Below, one piece after another: positions 1-6,972 of a stretch of DNA of 8,799 bases. A model generated the notes under the pieces. That model worked only from the letters and a program-made list of their open reading frames with translations, was not told where the DNA came from and did not search any database. A program made the position numbers and the translations under genes. Source of the stretch: an uncultured Planctomycetaceae bacterium (lineage in GTDB: Bacteria; Planctomycetota; Planctomycetia; Pirellulales; Pirellulaceae); the NCBI GenBank assembly GCA_937967755.1, contig CALBTA010000012.1, positions 1 through 8,799 of the forward strand, given 5' to 3'. Position 1 is the stretch's first letter. Each line of letters starts with the position of its first letter.

Positions 1-75
1 CCCCTGACTTTGCTGAAAAACCTCTGAGTTATTCATCGCGCCTCCCGCCACAGAGGGACCACTTTTTCAACACCG

Positions 76-103
76 TAGCGGCAAGCTGCCAGCTTGCCCG
101 CTA
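76..103. repeat. 13-bp-stem palindrome
   Basis: TAGCG-GCAAGCTG, a single C, then CAGCTTGC, a bulged C and CGCTA form a 13-bp hairpin with a one-base centre. Twelve bases of it (82-93) recur in inverted orientation at 180-191 as GCTGGCAGCTTG, so the two could be the remnants of terminal repeats of a roughly 115-base element. Its function is not known. It is not followed by a T-run on either strand, so it does not look like an intrinsic terminator. Confidence 0.6.
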
Positions 104-210
104 AACCGTTCCACTTCAATTTCCGTCCGCGCAGCTCGCTTCCCCACCGCGATCAAAATCCAGCCACATCAGTCAACATGCTGGCAGCTTGTGAGTACGG
201 GCCGCGTCTG

Positions 211-250
211 CACCAGGTTTTCGCACCTGGTGGTGCATTTGCGGCACCAC
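211..250. repeat. Two overlapping, mutually exclusive hairpins
   Basis: CACCAGGT (211-218) pairs with ACCTGGTG (225-232) across a 6-base loop. GTGGTGC (230-236) pairs with GCACCAC (244-250) across a 7-base loop. The two stems share bases 230-232, so both cannot form fully at once. There is no gene close enough for a clear regulatory role, so I treat this as a palindromic intergenic repeat. Confidence is in the structure, not in any function. Confidence 0.5.
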
Positions 251-419
251 GAAATGAACATGCGTTCTCATAAACCGTTTGCCGACAACAGCTTACAACA
301 CAACCCTTCTGTCGCTTTCCGCTTCGATATGTTCCAAAATCGCACATTTCGGGGCTCACTAGTACATCTTCTCGTCTATTTCCAAAGGCTCCAGTGCTAG
401 GTTTCAATTCGATTCTAGG

Positions 420-493
420 GTAGCCGGACTCGTGAGGGTTCGGGGAATTCGTTACGACGATTGAAGTTCCAGAAGTCTCACGATTTCTGCTAC
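420..493 (+). repeat. 74-base dispersed repeat, copy 1
   Basis: This segment aligns without gaps over its whole 74 bases to 6891-6964 with 58 identities by hand count (about 78%). The first 17 bases are identical apart from none, and the last 14 differ at one position. The ends are imperfect inverted repeats (GTAGCCGGACTCGTGAG against the complement of the right end), which in this copy extend outward to GGGTAG and CTACCC at 418-495. The middle differs most between copies. A small non-autonomous palindromic element is the simplest reading. No coding capacity is seen. Confidence 0.8.
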
Positions 494-604
494 CCGAAGT
501 GTTACGTACCCATTCATCCGTATAGTATACACATTTGCACATTCCTGTCAAGCGAGTGGTACACTTTTCTGAGAAGATTCTTAAAAGTTTTCCCTGAAAT
601 GTTT

Positions 605-668
605 CCAGGGGCGTTGCCCCTGGCTGGCATATTGCTGCCCCTTCGGGGAGTTTTTAACGGCTTCGCCG
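605..668. repeat. Cluster of three short GC-rich hairpins
   Basis: Three hairpins stand in a row: CCAGGGGC-GTT-GCCCCTGG (605-623), CCCC-TTC-GGGG (638-648) followed by AGTTTTT, and CGGC-TTC-GCCG (658-668). They start about 75 bases beyond the kinase stop codon. Read on the plus strand, the middle hairpin with its T-run resembles a weak intrinsic terminator, but no plus-strand gene is visible upstream. Read on the minus strand, the hairpins could end or protect the kinase transcript, although the T-run is then missing. The two TTC-loop stems suggest a REP-like intergenic repeat; whether it recurs elsewhere in the genome cannot be seen here. Confidence 0.5.
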
Positions 669-743
669 CTAGACTGACCACAACGGCAGTTGCCGGTCCA
701 AGCGATGAGTATCCGGCTTTCACTACGAATGACAATCGAGGAA

Positions 744-3700
744 TTACTGATCTTCCCCAAGCAGCATTTGGGCCGCTTCGGTTTTTTGCCAGCGCGATAG
801 ATCCGGGTCGTGTGTCAGTCGGGCGATGAATTCGTCGCGCATACTTTCTTCGGCGGCGAGGCTGCGGTGGATGAATGCGGTTGCGTCAGCCAGGTATTGC
901 TGGGCTGTTTCTTTTCGCATTCCTTCTTGTAGATCCTGATCACCCTCGGCGGCTTCGGCGGCGCGGGAGAGGACGCAGGCTGCGTTGAGTAACAAGCCGG
1001 TGTTGGCGTCGTCTACGTGGAGAGTCTTCATTTCGGCGACAACCTGCGCGGCACTTGCGTGGTCACCGCCGCGCGCAATGGATACGGCGCGGCGAAGTTC
1101 GTAAAGCGGATTGGCTTGCAGCTTTAGCACTTCATCCCAATCCTTCACGGCCAGTTCGTGCTTGCCCAATTCGTCGTGAATTTCGGCCCTGGCGGTGGTC
1201 GCGACCAGCAGCAACTGGCCCGCTTGGGGATTGTTTGCGGAATCGGCGTTGGTACCAATCGTGGCGATCGCGCTGGTTAGCGCAGCGGCGGCCGCGGTGA
1301 AATCGCCGGTCGCCGCCTGGATGTTCGCCAGGCTCAAGAAGCTGGCCGCCAGCGGAATCGCATGCTGGCTGTCCGTGCTCTCGTTGGCCAATTCCTTCTG
1401 CAATTCAATCAACTGCTCGCACGCTGCCAATGCCGCCGGCGCGTCGCCCCGTTGTTCTTCGATCTCGCGCAGCAGATCATAGCACTCCGCCAGCGCGGCC
1501 AGGCGTTGGCGGTCGTCCTCGTCTTCCGCGAGCAACGCGTGGCGAAGGCCTGCCGCGTCCGTGACGTGCTTCTTCGCTTCTTCCAGTTCACCGGCGGCAC
1601 TTTGTACCAGCGCCAGGTTATACGTCACACGGGCGAAGTGCTCGCGGTAGGTCACAACGCCTGGATTGTTCTCGACTACGCCACCGAGAACATCCAGCGC
1701 GATGCGGAAGTAGTCGCCCGCTTCCGAAAAACGTCCTTCGTCCTGATACAAATCGCCGAGGTGCATCTGGCTGGCGGCGTAAGCGACTTCGTATTTCGGC
1801 GTGTCGGCAAAGCGGTTGCGAAGTTCTTCGCGAATCGCCAGCGCCTGACGGTATTCCGAGGCGGCCATCTGATACTCGCCTTGCAATTGCATCAGCCGGC
1901 CCATGCTGTCGAGGCTGGCCGCCAGGTCGGCGCGGTACTCCGGCAATTGGCGGTGCTTTTCCGACAAGTGGTAACGCTGGGCAATCGACGCCATCAACAA
2001 CGGCTCGGCCTCGGTCCCGTCGCCGGCATCCAAGTGCATGGTGGCAAAATTGTGTTGGCACATCGCCAGGCCCGCGCCGTATTCGGAAATGCGAGGGTGC
2101 GATTCGGTCAGCTTTTGCCAAAGGTCGATGGCGGTCGTGTAATGCTCGGCCGCTTTTTCTCGTTGGCGGTCGTTGCGGTAGAACTCTGCCAGATTGTTGT
2201 GGCTGGTTGCCAACTGATGTTGCTGCTCCGGCCCGTTGTCGACATCGGTAATCTGTTGCCAAAGGTTCACGGTCTCACGCCGGGCGAATTCCGCCTTTTC
2301 CGTTTCGCCCAGGTCCATGTAGAGCACGCCGCGTTCGTTGTGGATTCGGCCCAGCAGGGCAACGTAATCGACGTGACCGGGATGCTTTTCGTGCAGCCCG
2401 CTGGCCAACGTGTAAGCCTCGGTCAATTTGTCCTCCGCGTCGTCGAGCTGCGCCCCGTCGCGCAGCAGCCCGCCTAGATTTGCCAGGTAGGCGGCCCGCA
2501 AGTACGTGTAGTTCGGTTCGTTGGGAAACCGCTGCTCCAATTCGGTGAAGACGTCGATCGCTTGTGAGTACAGCCGAGCCGCCACGGCCCGGTCGCCCAG
2601 ATCGGCTTCGATGTTCGCCAACCGCCCATAGGCCTTACCCCGTTCGGTTTCCAACACCGGGTCGTTGGTTTCGCGCTCGACGAAGCGGTCGTAATACTGA
2701 CGCGAAGCAGTCAGCATCTCGCGGCGAACCTCGTCCACACCGTGTGCTTTCAATCCATCATCTCGCGTGGCAATGTCGGTCATCTCATCGACGGCACCCA
2801 CTGCCCAGCCCAGCCGCACGCGGGCGTCGTTTAAACTGCGTTGAAGCTGGATCGTGTAATAAGTCACGCCGGCGAAGCCCAAAATAATTAGCAACGCGAC
2901 CAGGCCCAAAAGTTTCGCGACCGTTGGGTTCCGTCTGCGCCAGCGCTGAAATTGCCCCAGCGTACTCAATGGCCGACTGTGGATCGGTTCGCCCCGCCGG
3001 TAGCGGGCAAGTTCCTCCGCCATCTCGCCGGCGGTTTCGAATCGGCGGGCCGGTTCCTTTTCCAGGCACTTCAGGCAGATCGTTTCCAGGTCTTGATCGA
3101 TGGCGGGGTTTAAGCTGCGCGGCAGCGGCGGATCTTCGAACCAGACTTGCCGCAGCGTTTCGGCGACACTGGCCGCCTGAAACGGAGCACGCCCCGTGAG
3201 CGCGTGGTACAACGTCGCGCCCAACGAATAAATATCGGCCGACGCAGTCACATGCGCCGCATCGGTCGCCTGCTCCGGCGACATGTAAGGGGGCGAACCC
3301 ATCACGTCGCCGGTATGCGTCACGTCGCTTTGCCCGGCGAGCATCTTGGCCAGCCCAAAGTCTGTCAGCAGCGGCCGGCCGGTCGTGTCGTCGATGACGA
3401 TGTTCCGCGGTTTGATATCGCGGTGCAACACGCCGGCAGCGTGCGCGGCTGCCAGCGCGCGGGCGACTGGTTCGATCGCTTCGGCCGCCGCGTTGTTATC
3501 CAGCGGGTGCTCGGCAATTACATCGGCCAGGCTTTCGCCTTGGACGTAACGCATCGAATAATAGTGAAGCCCGTTGGCTTGCCCGACTTCGAACACCTGC
3601 ACGATGTGATCGTGTTCCAACTGGGCGGCCGATTGCGATTCATTGCGAAACCGCTCGATCATTGCGGCCTGATCTTCTTCGTGCAGCTCACGAAGCTTGT

Positions 3701-4214
3701 CGCGCCGTAGAATCTTCAGCGCGACGATCCGGCCGACGCTCTTCTGGCGAGCGCGGTACACGATGCCCATCCCACCGCGGCCCAGTTCATCCAACAACTC
3801 ATAATCACCCAAGATCGCTGCCGGCGCATCGCCGCTGGCGGTTTCGCCTGCGGGCAACGCTTCCAGCAGCGATTCGTACGCTGCGTCTTCCACCGAATCA
3901 TCCGGATGCTGGCGAGCGCTGCTATCGACCGTTTGCAGTTGCGTATCGCAGTTGTGCCCCACTCCGTGGTTGAGAACTTCGTCAACAATGTACGTGTGGT
4001 CCTGAAACCGCTGGTAATAGTCGCTTTCGCCACCCGAGCCCGAACGTTGCCGATGCTGGTGGTCGATGTACAGCAATTCGCGCAACATCTGCTCGCGATC
4101 ATCCGCTGAGAGGCCTCGCAGAAAATCCTCGATGCGCGGAGCCTCGCCGGCTTTGCACTGCGATTCAAAGCGATCGCAAAGAGCGTCGATATCGGCGGTG
4201 GAAAGGTGTTTCAC
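744..4214 (-). CDS. Membrane-anchored Ser/Thr protein kinase with C-terminal TPR repeats
   Basis: Predicted Hanks-type kinase that phosphorylates Ser/Thr residues of unknown target proteins. From the chosen GTG (4212-4214) it has 1156 residues. Residues 1-80 are a helical module (IDALCDRFE, RIEDFL, LLRELL-like) seen at the N-terminus of planctomycete kinases. The kinase domain spans about 137-400: glycine loop GRGGMG (145-150), VALK lysine 167, HRDIKPRN (264-271), DFG (285-287) and MSPEQ in place of APE (about 311-315). All catalytic residues are present, so it should be active. A single membrane helix follows (about 433-453), then roughly 650 residues of TPR-like helical pairs, placing kinase and TPRs on opposite sides of the membrane. 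The frame stays open 477 bases further upstream, through a REP-like repeat and into dprA antisense. ATG codons at 4277 and 4331 are possible starts, but the conserved module begins just after 4214. No clear Shine-Dalgarno supports any start. Confidence 0.9.
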   Translation of the reverse strand: MKHLSTADIDALCDRFESQCKAGEAPRIEDFLRGLSADDREQMLRELLYIDHQHRQRSGSGGESDYYQRFQDHTYIVDEVLNHGVGHNCDTQLQTVDSSARQHPDDSVEDAAYESLLEALPAGETASGDAPAAILGDYELLDELGRGGMGIVYRARQKSVGRIVALKILRRDKLRELHEEDQAAMIERFRNESQSAAQLEHDHIVQVFEVGQANGLHYYSMRYVQGESLADVIAEHPLDNNAAAEAIEPVARALAAAHAAGVLHRDIKPRNIVIDDTTGRPLLTDFGLAKMLAGQSDVTHTGDVMGSPPYMSPEQATDAAHVTASADIYSLGATLYHALTGRAPFQAASVAETLRQVWFEDPPLPRSLNPAIDQDLETICLKCLEKEPARRFETAGEMAEELARYRRGEPIHSRPLSTLGQFQRWRRRNPTVAKLLGLVALLIILGFAGVTYYTIQLQRSLNDARVRLGWAVGAVDEMTDIATRDDGLKAHGVDEVRREMLTASRQYYDRFVERETNDPVLETERGKAYGRLANIEADLGDRAVAARLYSQAIDVFTELEQRFPNEPNYTYLRAAYLANLGGLLRDGAQLDDAEDKLTEAYTLASGLHEKHPGHVDYVALLGRIHNERGVLYMDLGETEKAEFARRETVNLWQQITDVDNGPEQQHQLATSHNNLAEFYRNDRQREKAAEHYTTAIDLWQKLTESHPRISEYGAGLAMCQHNFATMHLDAGDGTEAEPLLMASIAQRYHLSEKHRQLPEYRADLAASLDSMGRLMQLQGEYQMAASEYRQALAIREELRNRFADTPKYEVAYAASQMHLGDLYQDEGRFSEAGDYFRIALDVLGGVVENNPGVVTYREHFARVTYNLALVQSAAGELEEAKKHVTDAAGLRHALLAEDEDDRQRLAALAECYDLLREIEEQRGDAPAALAACEQLIELQKELANESTDSQHAIPLAASFLSLANIQAATGDFTAAAAALTSAIATIGTNADSANNPQAGQLLLVATTARAEIHDELGKHELAVKDWDEVLKLQANPLYELRRAVSIARGGDHASAAQVVAEMKTLHVDDANTGLLLNAACVLSRAAEAAEGDQDLQEGMRKETAQQYLADATAFIHRSLAAEESMRDEFIARLTHDPDLSRWQKTEAAQMLLGEDQ

Positions 4215-4270
4215 GGTAGAGGATCGAAGTTTGCACAACAAAGCTGAGGGCAGTGCGACGATACGCTTCA

Positions 4271-4312
4271 CCCTCATCCGGCCTTCGGCCACCTTCTCCC
4301 AGAGGGAGAAGG
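4271..4312. repeat. REP-like double hairpin between dprA and the kinase gene
   Basis: CCCTCATCC is followed by GGCC-TTC-GGCC (4280-4290) and then a perfect 9-bp stem, CCTTCTCCC-AGA-GGGAGAAGG (4292-4312). Repeats of this general form (a CCCTC-type lead, a GGCC hairpin, a pyrimidine/purine hairpin) are common as intergenic palindromes in many bacteria; that parallel is from memory. The element is 58 bases upstream of the chosen kinase start and is readable in the kinase frame as SFSLWEKVAEGRMR, which makes falsely extended gene models likely. Confidence 0.65.
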
Positions 4313-4375
4313 ATTTTGTTCTGACTTCCATTGTAACCACCATTTGGGTGGCAATCAGACCCGGCTGAAGTAGCG

Positions 4376-5506
4376 TTATCTGCGTACTACCAAATTCCCG
4401 CTCACCCGCCGAATTAGGCTGCGCATTTCGAGCACGCTGATGGTCGACAGCACGCGGGCGACGGGCAAACTGGTCGCGGCGACGATCGCGTCGATGCTGG
4501 TCGGTTCGGTGTCGATTGCATCTAATACTTTTCGTTCCAGGTCGTTCAGTTTCAGTTCCGCCGGGTGGCGAAGGGTGCGGGCCTGGTCGCCGTCGCCGAT
4601 GGGCGTCGCTTCGACCAGTGGGCCAAGTTCTTCCAGCACGTCGTCGACCGATTCGACCAGCCGGGCGCCGTCGCGGATCAGGCGGTGGCAACCGCGCGAT
4701 GTGCGCGCGTCGACGCGGCCCGGCACGGCGAAGATTTCACGGTTCTGTTCCATCGCGTGCTGCGCCGTGATTAGGGCACCGCTGCGCTCGGTCGCTTCGA
4801 CGACAATCACACCCAGGCTCAGCCCGCTGATGATCCGATTGCGCTGTGGGAACCCGCCGGGCAGCGGCAACGCTCGCGGCGGGGCTTCGGTGATGACCGC
4901 GCCCGACGCGGCGACCTCCTGTGCCAGTTCCTTGTGTTCTGGCGGGTAGATTTCCAGCAGCCCGCTCGCCAGAACCGCAATCGTTCGCCCGCCGGCGTCG
5001 AGCGCACCGCGGTGGGCGGAACCGTCGATCCCGCGGGCCAGCCCGCTGACGACCGTCAATCCCGCCCGGGCCAACCCACTGGCCAATTGCTCAGCGATCT
5101 TTTTCCCGTAGTTGGTTGCATGCCGCGAACCGACAATGCCGATCGCCACCGCATCCTGCGGAACGATTTCCCCGCGCGAAAAGAAGACCGCCGGCGGGTC
5201 GTGAATTTCGGTCAGCATCCGCGGATACCGGTCATCGCCGCCGACGATCACGTCGATATTGTGTTCGCGGCAGATCGACAATTCCAACTCGACATCAATC
5301 TCGTCGGCGTCTTTGATCACCCGGCTCAACTTCGGGCCAACGCCGGGTACTTCCTTCAGTTGCTGCCCGGTCGCGGCGAGGACTCCTTCCGGCGAACCGA
5401 AGTGTTCGACAAGGGCCTTCCGCGTCAGCGGTCCCACGCCGGGGATGAGAGACAGCCGTAGCGCAGCAATCAGGGCGGGGTCGAACTGTTGATCGGCATC
5501 TGGCAT
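4376..5506 (-). CDS. dprA: DNA processing protein DprA
   Basis: DprA binds incoming single-stranded DNA during natural transformation and loads RecA onto it; it acts in the cytoplasm. The protein has 376 residues, typical of three-domain DprA. A helix-hairpin-helix/SAM-like N-terminus (LIPGVGPLTRKALVEHFG, then VPGVGPKLSRVI) is followed by the Rossmann-type DprA core: IGIVGSR (GSR at 126-128), SGLARGID (154-161), a GLLEIYPPEH stretch, ITEAPP, and FPQRNRIISGLS (RNRIISG at 222-228). From about residue 300 there is a C-terminal winged-helix (DML1-like) domain, LNDLERKVLDAID onward, which some DprA proteins lack. I chose the ATG at 5504-5506. A GTG at 5533 would add nine residues, but it lies inside the palindromic element at 5525-5680 and is probably not used. 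No strong Shine-Dalgarno precedes the ATG. Transformation genes are not otherwise present here, as is usual for dprA. Confidence 0.95.
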   Translation of the reverse strand: MPDADQQFDPALIAALRLSLIPGVGPLTRKALVEHFGSPEGVLAATGQQLKEVPGVGPKLSRVIKDADEIDVELELSICREHNIDVIVGGDDRYPRMLTEIHDPPAVFFSRGEIVPQDAVAIGIVGSRHATNYGKKIAEQLASGLARAGLTVVSGLARGIDGSAHRGALDAGGRTIAVLASGLLEIYPPEHKELAQEVAASGAVITEAPPRALPLPGGFPQRNRIISGLSLGVIVVEATERSGALITAQHAMEQNREIFAVPGRVDARTSRGCHRLIRDGARLVESVDDVLEELGPLVEATPIGDGDQARTLRHPAELKLNDLERKVLDAIDTEPTSIDAIVAATSLPVARVLSTISVLEMRSLIRRVSGNLVVRR

Positions 5507-5524
5507 GAAGTCAGTTGTAACCCG

Positions 5525-5680
5525 GTGTGCCACTGCTTGAAAGCGCTATTGCTTTACCATTTGTCTAGTACTCTCCACGCTTTCAAGCAGTGCTGCGTGC
5601 GGTCACGCTTCAGCACTGCTTGAAGTCGTGGTGACTTGGAACGCAAAGAAAGTCCATTTCGACTTCAAGCAGTGGCACAC
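5525..5680. repeat. 156-base element of four alternating palindromic words
   Basis: The element consists of CACTGCTTGAAAGCG (5531-5545), its exact complement at 5578-5592, CACTGCTTGAAGTCG (5614-5628) and its exact complement at 5660-5674. These give two 15-bp hairpins with 31-32-base loops. The outer ends form a perfect 17-bp inverted repeat, GTGTGCCACTGCTTGAA (5525-5541) against 5664-5680. The inner arms also match: 5582-5595 pairs with 5611-5624 over 14 bp, continued by CGTG/CACG around a tiny loop, so a central hairpin can form instead. The element fits exactly between aroB (stop at 5711) and dprA (start at 5506). It looks like a REP pair or MITE, and may also attenuate read-through from aroB. 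It has no transposase and no coding capacity. Confidence 0.85.
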
Positions 5681-5710
5681 AGTGCGAGGTTTCGGAGCAA
5701 CCGGAATACG

Positions 5711-6805
5711 TTAGCCGACTAGCGCCGCCCGAACTTGCGATTCTTCCACGTCGCCAACCAGCTCGACGTGGCCCATGCGGGAAGGCAAGACGAAGCGCAG
5801 CCGGCCATGTTCGACCTTCTTGTCGCGCTTCATGATCGCCAGCAACTGTTCGTGATCGACCTGCGGCACGGTCACGGGCAGGCCGAGCGACGTGAGCAAG
5901 CTGCGTTGCTGTTCGCCGAACGAGGCCCCGATTCTTCCCAGCGATTGGGCCAGCCGGGCGGCGCAGACCATGCCGATGGAAACCGCTTCGCCGTGCAGCA
6001 ACTCGCCATAGCCGGTCGCCGCTTCCAAACCGTGGCAGAAGGTGTGACCGTAATTCAAGATCGCCCGCAGGCCGGTTTCTTCCCGCTCGTCGTTTTCGAC
6101 CACGTCGGCCTTCAAGCGGCAACAGCGGGCGACGATGTGCGTCAGTACTTCGTGATCGCGGGCGTGGATCTCGTCGATGTGTTGTTCCAGGTAGGAAAAG
6201 AAGTCGGCGTCCATGATCACGCCGTACTTGACGACTTCCGCCAGGCCGGCCCGGTATTCGCGCTCGGGCAACGTGTCGAGGGCGGCGATGTCGATCAGCA
6301 CGCCGCGCGGCTGCCAAAACGCCCCGACCATGTTCTTGGCCGCCGGCAAATTGATGCCAACTTTCCCGCCGACGCTGCTGTCGACCTGAGCCAGCAGCGT
6401 GGTGGGAACCTGCACAAACGGAATTCCACGGGCGTAAGTCGCCGCGACGAACCCAGCCAAATCGCCGATCACGCCGCCGCCGACGGCAACGACAATCGAC
6501 TTGCGATCGGTGCCAAGTTCCAGCAACTTCTCCCACAACACACCGACCGCATTGAGGCACTTGCTCGGCTCGCCCGGGGCGACGACCAGCACTTCAACCT
6601 TGCAACCCGCCTGCCCAAGCTGTTCGGCGACCGGGTGGGCGTAAGCGGCTTCGACATTCTTGTCGGTGATCACCACCGCGTGCGTCGCCCGCGTGCGGCT
6701 GATCGCGAACGTGCCCACGCCGGTCACCGTGCCGGCACCAATGACGATGTCATACGCCCGCTCGCTAAGGTTGACGCGGACGATTTGGGGCGACGATGTG
6801 GTCAT
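5711..6805 (-). CDS. aroB: 3-dehydroquinate synthase
   Basis: AroB converts 3-deoxy-D-arabino-heptulosonate 7-phosphate to 3-dehydroquinate, the second step of the shikimate pathway, using NAD and a divalent metal in the cytoplasm. The 364-residue length is normal. Visible family motifs: PGEPSK near residue 78, the NAD-binding GGGVIGDLAGF (109-119), VPTTLLAQVDSSVGGKVGIN (about 133-152), KNMVGAFWQP, and LAEVVKYG with metal ligand Glu190. The other two metal-binding histidines are in NYGHTFCHGLE (His254) and LLHGEAVSIGM (His271). All active-site signatures are intact. The start is the ATG at 6803-6805; an in-frame TTG at 6835 would add ten poorly conserved-looking residues and is less likely. 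No other shikimate gene is adjacent. A triple 10-base repeat lies just upstream (6840-6869). Confidence 0.97.
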   Translation of the reverse strand: MTTSSPQIVRVNLSERAYDIVIGAGTVTGVGTFAISRTRATHAVVITDKNVEAAYAHPVAEQLGQAGCKVEVLVVAPGEPSKCLNAVGVLWEKLLELGTDRKSIVVAVGGGVIGDLAGFVAATYARGIPFVQVPTTLLAQVDSSVGGKVGINLPAAKNMVGAFWQPRGVLIDIAALDTLPEREYRAGLAEVVKYGVIMDADFFSYLEQHIDEIHARDHEVLTHIVARCCRLKADVVENDEREETGLRAILNYGHTFCHGLEAATGYGELLHGEAVSIGMVCAARLAQSLGRIGASFGEQQRSLLTSLGLPVTVPQVDHEQLLAIMKRDKKVEHGRLRFVLPSRMGHVELVGDVEESQVRAALVG

Positions 6806-6839
6806 AGAGAAGTTGGCGGAGTCTACCTTCAACAAGGAA

Positions 6840-6869
6840 CGCTATTTTGCGCTAATCTTCGCTAAATCA
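6840..6869. promoter_or_regulatory. Triple 10-base iteration upstream of aroB
   Basis: CGCTATTTTG, CGCTAATCTT and CGCTAAATCA stand head to tail, so the word CGCTA recurs exactly every 10 bases, about one helical turn, 35-65 bases upstream of the aroB ATG. Phased short words in a 5' region can be binding sites for a regulator, or an A/T-rich promoter element. I see no good -10/-35 pair to anchor it, so the regulatory role is inference only. Confidence 0.4.
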
Positions 6870-6890
6870 TTGCCTCGATCCAGACTCAGG

Positions 6891-6964
6891 GTAGCCGGAC
6901 TCGTGAGAGTTCGGGAAGATTCGTGCAGGGGTTGAAGTCCTAGATGTCTCACGACTTCTGCTAC
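6891..6964 (+). repeat. 74-base dispersed repeat, copy 2
   Basis: This is the second copy of the element at 420-493, of the same length and orientation. The first 17 bases (GTAGCCGGACTCGTGAG) match exactly and the right end, CTCACGACTTCTGCTAC, forms a 14-of-17 inverted repeat with them. The similarity may extend a few bases left (GACTCAGG here, GATTCTAGG in copy 1). It begins 8 bases past the stop codon of the 73-residue gene and sits upstream of aroB, so on the minus strand it could fold as a terminator-like hairpin, though no T-run is evident. Confidence 0.8.
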
Positions 6965-6972
6965 TAGCAAGT

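Larger units (their letters stand above)
1..743. other. Gene-free region rich in repeats and hairpins
   Basis: No convincing coding sequence lies here. The longest open frames (minus 153-551 and plus 461-829) run across palindromes, have no recognisable motif, and are rich in Cys, Arg, Ser and Pro in the manner of chance frames. The stretch lies downstream of the kinase stop. It holds an imperfect inverted repeat at 14-69 (TGAAAAA-CCTCTG facing CAGAGG then TTTTTCA), a near-perfect palindrome at 76-103, overlapping hairpins at 211-250, a 74-base dispersed repeat at 420-493, an 11-base palindrome GTATAGTATAC at 520-530, and a run of short GC hairpins at 605-668. It reads like a sink for small mobile or REP-like sequences. 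Whatever gene lies left of the window is not visible. Confidence 0.7.

Noticed and set aside
153..551. Minus-strand open frame of 132 residues
   Set aside because: It crosses the 74-base repeat and several hairpins, has eight or so scattered Cys residues and no motif, and lacks a ribosome binding site.
535..565. Possible promoter TTGCAC with TACACT 19 bases later
   Set aside because: The spacing is too long, the match is moderate and there is no gene for it to serve.
461..829. Plus-strand open frame of 122 residues
   Set aside because: It overlaps the hairpin cluster and the 3' end of the kinase gene in antisense, with no recognisable domain.
1362..2477. Plus-strand open frame of 371 residues opposite the kinase gene
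   Set aside because: It is antisense to the TPR region; GC-rich codons on the real strand keep the complementary frame open. No domain is visible.
4337..4351. Hairpin CCACC-ATTTG-GGTGG after dprA as a terminator
   Set aside because: The stem is only 5 bp and no T-run follows on the minus strand.
4215..4691. Upstream extension of the kinase reading frame (159 more residues, very Arg/Pro-rich)
   Set aside because: It runs antisense through dprA and across a palindromic repeat; composition is that of an unused frame and conserved kinase sequence begins only after 4214.
5507..5533. GTG start at 5533 for dprA
   Set aside because: It falls inside an arm of the palindromic element; the ATG at 5506 directly precedes sequence typical of DprA.
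5735..6865. Plus-strand open frame of 376 residues opposite aroB
   Set aside because: AroB on the minus strand has every family motif, so the opposing frame is a shadow.
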